Assembly: GCF_013522825.1 (NCBI RefSeq)
Contig: NZ_JAAMQZ010000004.1
Span: 1 to 64,000, forward strand
Direction of reading: 5' to 3'
Source of the DNA: Stutzerimonas stutzeri
GTDB lineage: Bacteria; Pseudomonadota; Gammaproteobacteria; Pseudomonadales; Pseudomonadaceae
Length of the DNA stretch: 64,000 bases
Under the pieces are notes generated by a model, which searched no databases, had not been told where the DNA came from, and saw only the letters and a program-made list of their open reading frames with translations. Shown here in pieces: positions 57,899 to 64,000 of the stretch (the stretch's first letter is position 1; every line of letters starts with the position of its first letter). Position numbers and translations under genes: made by a program.

Positions 57899-58609
57899 TC
57901 AGTTGCCCTTTACGGTTTTGCCGCCGACGATGCCGTCTTCGAGCATGATCTGGTATTCCTTGCCGTCCTTTTCCACCTGATGCAGGCGCACCAGCAGATA
58001 GTCCCAGTCGGTGGCGAACCAGAGAATGGTCTGGCGCTTGCTCTGCGTGGGATCGCGCACGCGCTCGACCTTGATCGCATCGACCTGGCCAGCCTTGGTG
58101 CTGACCTGTTCCTCGCCCAGCACGCGGAAGTCGTAGGTTTCGATTTCATCGCCATCGACGACCTGGTAACTCATGCTCCGCTCGCCAGCCGCCACGGCAT
58201 GTTGCAGCGCAATCTGGTAGGTGGACTTGTCCAGCAGCCCACGATTGAGCGGCAGCTTGACCGGATCGCCGCGATCCTCACCGACTACCTGTTTGGCATC
58301 CCAGTCGAAGGTGTGCTTGACCGCCTTGCCCTTGCCCAGACCGCTGCGCTTGAGGCGGTAGCTCTGAGGCAGGAAGGTTTCGCCTTCGAGCGCAAAGGTG
58401 CTGCGCTCGTTGAGACTGGCGACCAGCATGGAGGCTTCGAAATCGAGCCGCCAGTTGCCATCGTCGAGTTTTTCCAGGCTGCGCTGGGCCGTGCCGCTGA
58501 CGGGCACCTGTTTCCAGTCCGCCGTGTAGGTGGCGGAGAAGGGCTTGAGTTCCAGGGCGTGGGCCGGCAGGGCCAGTACGGCAAGAGCGAGCAGCAGGGC
58601 GCGGCGCAT
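57899..58609 (-). CDS. DUF3108 domain periplasmic protein
   Basis: 236 residues with a signal peptide (LLLALAVLALPAHA). The mature part starts LELKPFSATYTADW, with repeated beta-strand pattern and LWFATDWDYLLVRLHQVEKDG near the end, typical of DUF3108. 9 bp after purN, so probably co-transcribed. Function unknown; the fold is expected to be a lipid-binding-like beta structure. Confidence 0.85.
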   Translation of the reverse strand: MRRALLLALAVLALPAHALELKPFSATYTADWKQVPVSGTAQRSLEKLDDGNWRLDFEASMLVASLNERSTFALEGETFLPQSYRLKRSGLGKGKAVKHTFDWDAKQVVGEDRGDPVKLPLNRGLLDKSTYQIALQHAVAAGERSMSYQVVDGDEIETYDFRVLGEEQVSTKAGQVDAIKVERVRDPTQSKRQTILWFATDWDYLLVRLHQVEKDGKEYQIMLEDGIVGGKTVKGN

Positions 58610-58618
58610 TGGAGTCTC

Positions 58619-59266
58619 CTAGATTCTTATCAGGTGGCCGGTGACCGGCAGCGGAACGTCGTCCAGCATCGCGCCCTGGGCTGCGAGACGCAAGCGGCCT
58701 TCGGCGAACCAGCGAACGGCCAGCGGGTAGATGACATGTTCGGCGGCGTGTACCCGGCTGGTCAGGGCGTCGACGCTGTTATCGCTGCCGATGGTGAAGG
58801 CGGCCTGTAGTGCCACGGGGCCACCATCAAGCTCTTCGGTGACGAAGTGCACGCTGCAACCATGCTCACTGTCGCCGGCTTCGAGGGCGCGGCGATGCGT
58901 ATCCAGTCCCTTGTGCCGGGGCAGCAGAGAGGGATGGATATTGAGCAGACGGCCCTGGTAATAGCGCACGAATGCGGGTGTGAGAATGCGCATGAAGCCG
59001 GCCAGCAGCACCAGTTGCGGCGAATACTGGTCGATGATCGCCATCAGCGCGGTATCGAAGGCCTCGCGATCACTGAAGTCCTTGTGCTGCACCACATGGG
59101 CGGGAATACCGGCAGCCTGCGCGCGGTGCAGTCCGAATGCTTCGGCGCGATTGGAGATCACCGCGCGGATGCAGGTAGGGTTTTCGTCACCCAGGCTGTC
59201 GATCAGGGCCTGGAGGTTGCTGCCAGACCCGGAAATCAGTACGACGACATTGCAGGGTGCGCTCAT
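58619..59266 (-). CDS. purN: Phosphoribosylglycinamide formyltransferase
   Basis: 215 residues. Transfers formyl from 10-formyl-THF to GAR in purine synthesis. ISGSGSNLQALI at the N-terminus; catalytic Asn109, His111 (NIHPSLLP) and Asp147 (ELDGGPV). ATG shares one base with the purM stop (TGATG). Confidence 0.97.
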   Translation of the reverse strand: MSAPCNVVVLISGSGSNLQALIDSLGDENPTCIRAVISNRAEAFGLHRAQAAGIPAHVVQHKDFSDREAFDTALMAIIDQYSPQLVLLAGFMRILTPAFVRYYQGRLLNIHPSLLPRHKGLDTHRRALEAGDSEHGCSVHFVTEELDGGPVALQAAFTIGSDNSVDALTSRVHAAEHVIYPLAVRWFAEGRLRLAAQGAMLDDVPLPVTGHLIRI

Positions 59267-60324
59267 CAGCGGTTTTTCAGATTGTTCAGCACGACACGCT
59301 CGGCATCAGCGCCAGCGGTTGCGATCTCGCCGATGACCCAGGGCGACTCGCCGCTTGCGCGCAGGTTACCGAGAACGCTTTCGACCTGTTCCTGCGCCAC
59401 GCAGATGACCATGCCGACGCCGCAGTTGAGCACGCGATGCATCTCGTGCTCGTCGACGTTGCCCTGCTGCTGCAGCCAGTCGAACACTGCCGGACGCTGC
59501 CAGCTGGCGACGTCGATGACCGCCTGGCTGCCCTCGGGCAGGACGCGCGGGATATTGTCCAGCAGACCGCCGCCGGTGATATGGGCCATGGCCTTGACCG
59601 CGCCGGTGTCCTTGATCAGCTTGAGCAGCGGCTTGACGTAGATGCGTGTCGGCGCCATCAGCAGTTCGGTCAGCGGCTTGCCGTCGAGCTGGATCTGCTC
59701 GATATCGGCGCCGGCGACTTCGATGATCTTGCGGATCAGCGAGTAACCATTGGAATGCGGGCCGGAAGAGGGCAGCGCGATCAGTGCATCGCCGGCGGCG
59801 ACTTTCGAGCCATCGATGATTTCGCTCTTTTCCACCACGCCGACGCAGAAGCCGGCCAGGTCGTAGTCTTCGCCCTCGTACATGCCGGGCATTTCGGCGG
59901 TTTCACCGCCGACCAGCGAACAGCCGGCCAGCTCGCAGCCGGCGCCGATGCCGGTGACCACGGTGGCGGCGATATCGACGTTGAGTTTGCCGGTGGCGTA
60001 GTAATCGAGGAAGAACAGCGGCTCGGCACCGCACACCACCAGGTCGTTGACGCACATGGCGACCAGGTCCTGGCCGATGCTGTCGTGACGGTTCAGGTTC
60101 AGCGCCAGGCGCAGCTTGGTGCCCACGCCGTCGGTGCCGGAAACCAGTACCGGCTGCCTGTAGCCGGCGGGAATTTCACAGAGCGCGCCGAAGCCGCCCA
60201 GGCCGCCCATGACTTCAGGGCGCGCGGTGCGCTTGGCGACGCCTTTGATGCGTTCGACCAGCGCTTCGCCCGCATCGATATCGACGCCAGCGTCCTTGTA
60301 GCTGATGGAGGGTTGCTTGCTCAT
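59266..60324 (-). CDS. purM: Phosphoribosylformylglycinamidine cyclo-ligase
   Basis: 352 residues from ATG 60324 ([19 protein letters not shown]); upstream in-frame sequence is intergenic. AIR synthetase: [41 protein letters not shown]. Step before purK/purE in purine synthesis, coupled to purN. Confidence 0.97.
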   Translation of the reverse strand: MSKQPSISYKDAGVDIDAGEALVERIKGVAKRTARPEVMGGLGGFGALCEIPAGYRQPVLVSGTDGVGTKLRLALNLNRHDSIGQDLVAMCVNDLVVCGAEPLFFLDYYATGKLNVDIAATVVTGIGAGCELAGCSLVGGETAEMPGMYEGEDYDLAGFCVGVVEKSEIIDGSKVAAGDALIALPSSGPHSNGYSLIRKIIEVAGADIEQIQLDGKPLTELLMAPTRIYVKPLLKLIKDTGAVKAMAHITGGGLLDNIPRVLPEGSQAVIDVASWQRPAVFDWLQQQGNVDEHEMHRVLNCGVGMVICVAQEQVESVLGNLRASGESPWVIGEIATAGADAERVVLNNLKNR

Positions 60325-60632
60325 AGAGAATCCGGACCTGTGAAGGGAATGCGGGGCGACCAGGTCGGAACGAGGCTGAGCCTCGACGTGGCGAGGGCGC
60401 CAGACCGGTCTGCGGAAAGCGCGCGATTTTATCAGGCTTGCCGCATAGCGGCCATCCCGCGCATGATTCCTGACCGGTGAAGTTTTGCCTATCCATCGTT
60501 GTTTGTCGCCCAACATGCAGCGCAGCGGTTGCCCTGATTCAGGGGCCTGTTTAAGGTGTGAGCCTGATTCCCGGCGGCCTGATGGGCCGTTGCAACCGGG
60601 CTTTCCCGTCTGCCCAGCCAGCGAGTACTTTC
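60325..60632. other. Divergent purM / DUF2066 intergenic region
   Basis: 308 bp with no gene. It must contain promoters for both sides, e.g. TATCAGG/TTTTATC-type AT patches at about 60426-60436. A compact palindrome CCCTGATTCAGGG lies at 60532-60544. I see no recognisable PurR site. Confidence 0.4.
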
Positions 60633-61730
60633 ATGCGTCTTATTCCCCGTCTTTTGACTCTCTGCTGCGCACTGCTGGCCACTTCTTCAGCCATGGCCGC
60701 GCCGCTTGCCGATCTGTACAAGGTGCGTGAAGCGGTTGCCACGCAGCGCTCGGATGAGCGCGAGCATGCATTGCGCCAGGCATTCGACACATTGCTGCTG
60801 CGCCTGACGGGCGATGCGGATATGCCGAGCGAGGCCGTTGCGCGGCTGCGCCAGGACCCGCAGCAACTGGTCAGCCGATATGTCTATGAAGAAGGTGCGC
60901 TGGTGGTGGACTTCGACCCACTCACGACCGAACGTGCGCTGCGCTCCGCCGGGCTGTCGCTGTGGGGCGCGGAGCGCCCCGGTATTCTGGCCTGGTGGCT
61001 GGTCGAATCGATCGAAGGCTCCCGGCTCGTGGGTGATGCGCAGGAAGGCACCGCCGATCTGCAGGCCGCCGCCCAGCACCGTGGCCTGCCGTTGCGCCTG
61101 CCGCTCGCCGATCTGAGCGAACAGCTTGCCATCACCGCGGAAACCCTGGCCGCGAAAGATCCGCAGGCCCTTCGCGAGCTGTCCGAACGCTACGATGCGG
61201 ATGGCTTGCTGGCCGTGAGGGCGCGCCAGTCCGGCGAGCGCTGGGAGGCGGACTGGATATTCTGGCTGGCCGACAAGCAGACCCAGGGCAAGGCGAATGG
61301 CGATGATCGCGCCGGGCTGGCCGATGCGGTGATGCGGGCGGTCAGCGCATTCCTCGCACCCCACTACCGTGTCGCGCCGGGTGCGACTGCGGAGATCACC
61401 CTTGAGGTGCTGGGCGCCGATGTCGAGCGCTTTGCCGAGCTGGATCGTCTGCTGGAGCCCTTCGGCGCGCGTCTGCTGCGGGTGGAAAGTGACCGGCTGG
61501 TCTATCAGCTCAACGCGAGCCCCGAGCAGTTGCGAGCGCAGCTTGCCCTGGCGCGACTGCGGGAAGTGCCAGCCGACGAGGTTGCAGCCCCGCTGCCGCT
61601 GGATACCGGAGTATCGGCGGATGTCGAAATGCCGCTGGATGCCGAGGCTGCGCTGGCAGAGCCGGATCAGCCTACCGCCGAGCAACCGCAGCAGCCCGAC
61701 GAAGGCGAAGTGCTGCGCTATCGCTGGTGA
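60633..61730 (+). CDS. DUF2066 domain protein, exported
   Basis: 365 residues from ATG 60633, chosen to place the signal peptide (LLTLCCALLATSSAMA) at the N-terminus; an earlier frame start at 60558 is less likely. DUF2066 core at about 25-320, with FDTLLLRLTGD and an acidic Pro/Glu-rich tail. Often encoded before a PerM transporter and hda, as here. Function unknown. Confidence 0.87.
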   Translation: MRLIPRLLTLCCALLATSSAMAAPLADLYKVREAVATQRSDEREHALRQAFDTLLLRLTGDADMPSEAVARLRQDPQQLVSRYVYEEGALVVDFDPLTTERALRSAGLSLWGAERPGILAWWLVESIEGSRLVGDAQEGTADLQAAAQHRGLPLRLPLADLSEQLAITAETLAAKDPQALRELSERYDADGLLAVRARQSGERWEADWIFWLADKQTQGKANGDDRAGLADAVMRAVSAFLAPHYRVAPGATAEITLEVLGADVERFAELDRLLEPFGARLLRVESDRLVYQLNASPEQLRAQLALARLREVPADEVAAPLPLDTGVSADVEMPLDAEAALAEPDQPTAEQPQQPDEGEVLRYRW

Positions 61731-61844
61731 TGGACGTTCACTCTTTGGCCGGCGCATGGCGCGCCGCATTCCGGTGCGCATGCTGGATTCGCGGCTGCAG
61801 CCACCCTGCGGTCCGCGAACATATCTGAACAAGGCACACTGAAG

Positions 61845-62951
61845 ATGACGATTACGCATACCAACCGCTGGCTATGGCTGGCGGCGCTCGTGCTGCTCGG
61901 CTGGCTGGTCTATCGGCTTTCGCCGATTCTTTCGCCGTTTCTGGTGGGCATCCTGCTGGCCTATCTGGGCGACCCGCTGGTGGATCGCCTGGAGCGCCGG
62001 AACCTTTCCCGTACCTGGGGCGTGATCGTGGTGTTCACGCTGTTTACCTTGCTCTGCATGCTGCTGCTATTGGTGCTGCTGCCGATGCTCGGCAAGCAAT
62101 TGATGCATTTGTACGAGCTGGCGCCGCAGGGGCTCGACTGGCTGCAGGTCACGGCGCTGCCCTGGGTGCAGACGCGGTTCGGCCTCGAAGAAGACTTCTG
62201 GCGCTTCGACCAGCTCAAGAGCGCATTCTCAGGCAACCTCGGCAGCACAAAGGATGTGCTGGCGGTGATCCTCAGTCAGGCGACGGCTTCGAGCCTGGCG
62301 CTGCTGGCCTGGCTGGCGAATCTGCTGCTGGTGCCGGTGGTCTGTTTCTATCTGCTGCGTGACTGGGACCTGATCATGGCCAAGTTGCGCGGGCTGCTGC
62401 CGCGCCGGCGCGAGCAGACCATCATGCTGCTGATGCGTGAATGCCATGAGGTGATCGGCGCCTTCCTGCGTGGTCAGTTGCTGGTGATGCTGGCGCTGGC
62501 GGTGGTCTATTCCGCTGGTCTGATGCTGGTCGGTGTCGAGCTGGGGCTGTTGATCGGGGTGCTGGCCGGGCTCGCCAGCATCGTGCCCTACATGGGCTTC
62601 GTGGTCGGCATCGGTGCGGCGATCGTCGCGGTACTGTTCCAGTTCGGTCTCGATCCCTATCCCTTGCTGGGCGTTGTGGCGGTATTCACGGTGGGGCAGA
62701 TGCTCGAAGGCATGTTGCTGACGCCGCTGCTGGTGGGGGATCGGATCGGCCTGCATCCCGTGGCGGTGATCTTTGCGGTGCTGGCCGGCGGGCAGCTGTT
62801 CGGCTTCGCCGGGGTGTTGCTGGCGCTGCCGGTGGCGGCGGTGATCATGGTTCTGCTGCGTCATGTGCATGATCTCTATAAACTCTCCGATTTGTACGCC
62901 GAGCCCGTCGTCGAAGCGCCCGCACCCATCGAGCCGCCAAGTCAGCCATGA
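61845..62951 (+). CDS. AI-2E/PerM family inner-membrane transporter
   Basis: 368 residues with about eight membrane helices and the family segments LSPILSPFLVGILLAYLGDP, GQLLVMLALAVVYSAGLM and AVIFAVLAGGQLFGFAGVLLA (each shortened here). Members move small molecules; this PerM-type subgroup has no defined substrate. Its end overlaps hda by 4 bp (ATGA). Confidence 0.9.
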   Translation: MTITHTNRWLWLAALVLLGWLVYRLSPILSPFLVGILLAYLGDPLVDRLERRNLSRTWGVIVVFTLFTLLCMLLLLVLLPMLGKQLMHLYELAPQGLDWLQVTALPWVQTRFGLEEDFWRFDQLKSAFSGNLGSTKDVLAVILSQATASSLALLAWLANLLLVPVVCFYLLRDWDLIMAKLRGLLPRRREQTIMLLMRECHEVIGAFLRGQLLVMLALAVVYSAGLMLVGVELGLLIGVLAGLASIVPYMGFVVGIGAAIVAVLFQFGLDPYPLLGVVAVFTVGQMLEGMLLTPLLVGDRIGLHPVAVIFAVLAGGQLFGFAGVLLALPVAAVIMVLLRHVHDLYKLSDLYAEPVVEAPAPIEPPSQP

Positions 62952-63652
62952 AACCCATCCAGCTCCCTCTGGGCATCCGTCTTCGTGACGATGCAACCTT
63001 CGCCAACTTCTATCCGGGCGCCAATGCTGCTGCGATGGGCTATGTCGAGCGTGTCTGTTCGCCCGAGGCCGGCTGGTCGGATGAGCTGATCTATCTCTGG
63101 GGCAATCTTGGCGTCGGGCGCAGTCACCTGTTACAGGCTGCCTGCCTGCGTGTCGAACAGCGTGGTGAGCGGGCTGTCTATCTGCCGCTGGCTGAAGTAG
63201 CCGAGTATGGTCCGGCGCTGCTGGATAATCTGGAGCAATGCGAGCTGGTGTGCCTGGATGACCTGGATGCGGTCGCCGCTGACCCGCTTTGGGAAGAGGC
63301 GCTGTTCCATCTGTTCAATCGCCTGCGCGACAGCGGGCGCCGTCTACTGCTCGCGGCAGATGCCTCGCCGCGTGAAATCGCCGTGCAGCTGCCCGATCTC
63401 AAGTCCCGGCTGAGCCTGGCGCTGGTGTTCCAGCTGCAGCAGCTCTCTGATGAGGACAAGCTGCGCGCGCTTCAGTTGCGTGCCTCGCGGCGTGGCCTGA
63501 ACCTGCCGGATGATGTGGGTCGTTTCATCCTCACACGCGGCGCAAGGAGCATGAACGCCCTGTTCGAACTCCTCGACCGCCTCGATCAGGCCTCATTGCA
63601 GGCCCAGCGCAAACTGACCATTCCCTTCCTCAAGGAAACGCTCGGCTGGTAA
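62948..63652 (+). CDS. hda: DnaA regulatory inactivator Hda
   Basis: 234 residues, DnaA-like AAA+ domain only. N-terminal clamp-binding motif QLPLGI (5-10), P-loop WGNLGVGRSHLLQAA with Arg in place of Lys as usual for Hda, Walker B LVCLDDLDAV, sensor/arginine-finger region. With the beta clamp it converts DnaA-ATP to DnaA-ADP after initiation. Confidence 0.95.
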   Translation: MKPIQLPLGIRLRDDATFANFYPGANAAAMGYVERVCSPEAGWSDELIYLWGNLGVGRSHLLQAACLRVEQRGERAVYLPLAEVAEYGPALLDNLEQCELVCLDDLDAVAADPLWEEALFHLFNRLRDSGRRLLLAADASPREIAVQLPDLKSRLSLALVFQLQQLSDEDKLRALQLRASRRGLNLPDDVGRFILTRGARSMNALFELLDRLDQASLQAQRKLTIPFLKETLGW

Positions 63653-63735
63653 ACGCCAAGCCGATCTGAAGGCAGGCTGCTCCACGGGGCGGAGCATTCG
63701 TGGAAGCGACTTCAGGCGCGAAGGGTTGTGCCAGC

Positions 63736-64000
63736 CTATGCGTGGATGGAGAGGCTGCCAGGCATGGGTGCTGTCGTTGCGTTCAGGCTGCTTATGGTCT
63801 GCTCGACCTGTTTCAGGTCTCTCTCTATTTTATTGAGGTCTTTCTGGTCTTCGCGGTCGGGTTTGCGCTGGGCTGCCTTGGCGGCGGCCACCAGGGCCTT
63901 GAGTTCGCGCAGGGTCTCTGCGAGCAGTTTGGCGTCGGAATGGCGTTGGGATTGCCGGCTTCCTGCAGGGCGCTGGGCGTCGAACGAGGTGGGCTGCGGG
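63736..64000 (-). CDS. C-terminal fragment of a minus-strand gene, probably coiled-coil
   Basis: An open frame from the right edge to TAG at 63738-63736, 87 codons visible. It includes KLLAETLRELKALVAAAK, a basic/acidic stretch QRKPDREDQKDLNKIERDLK and ends PGSLSIHA. Heptad-like Leu/Val spacing suggests a coiled coil. There is no start in the window, so the length is unknown. Codon use is like its neighbours. Identity not recognised. Confidence 0.55.
   Translation of the reverse strand, partial: PQPTSFDAQRPAGSRQSQRHSDAKLLAETLRELKALVAAAKAAQRKPDREDQKDLNKIERDLKQVEQTISSLNATTAPMPGSLSIHA

Overview
The window reads as chromosomal DNA of a Pseudomonas (Gammaproteobacteria). Coding regions are GC-rich with G/C third positions. 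Several neighbourhoods match gene orders I recall from P. aeruginosa: nrdB-nrdA beside an RstAB-like two-component pair, gacS near cysM-rlmD-relA-mazG, mfd divergent from a long GAPDH, and purMN-DUF2066-perM-hda. The interspersed palindromic repeats suggest the P. oleovorans/mendocina/stutzeri side of the genus. That is an inference, not a typing result.

Layout. 1-3.4 kb is accessory: the right end of an IS66 element and a visibly AT-richer AIPR-domain gene (putative phage defence), both abutting the conserved nrdAB operon. 3.5-8.6 kb holds class Ia ribonucleotide reductase (nrdAB, minus strand) with a 0.7-kb upstream region carrying two perfect NrdR boxes and a DnaA box. 8.6-13.5 kb holds a response regulator/sensor kinase pair, a tandem palindromic repeat array, a phosphopantetheinyl transferase, a LysR regulator and a divergent TRIC-family channel. 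13.6-25.4 kb holds gacS, a gamma-glutamyltranspeptidase lipoprotein, cysM, rlmD, relA, mazG, a DUF2058 gene and a 52-residue Pro-rich ORF. 25.5-28 kb holds a phosphoribosyltransferase/erythromycin-esterase-like pair and a small hypothetical gene.

28.0-47.4 kb is a nested arrangement. A ligase-associated DNA repair set (exonuclease, ATP-dependent ligase, Lhr-like helicase, PdeM phosphoesterase), all on the minus strand, is split between ligase and helicase by a complete urea module (ureD-A-GNAT-B-C, ureE-F-G-J, urtA-B-C-D-E). The urea module carries three good sigma-54 promoter matches, before ureD, ureE and urtA. NtrC-like sites lie upstream of two of them, so urea import (Urt), hydrolysis (UreABC) and nickel/urease maturation (UreDEFGJ) look jointly nitrogen-controlled. 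A DksA/TraR-type zinc-finger gene sits on the opposite strand inside this module.

47.5-64 kb is mostly core: a hypothetical protein with C-terminal repeats, a SNF2-family helicase translationally coupled to mfd, GAPDH with a textbook terminator, dapC, a MITE-like element, a purM-purN-DUF3108-lipoprotein operon, then DUF2066, an AI-2E/PerM transporter and hda. A C-terminal fragment of a minus-strand gene runs off the right edge.

At least five families of short palindromic repeats occupy the intergenic gaps. One has expanded into about 8.7 copies of a 7-bp unit just before mazG. I saw no rRNA, tRNA or CRISPR array.
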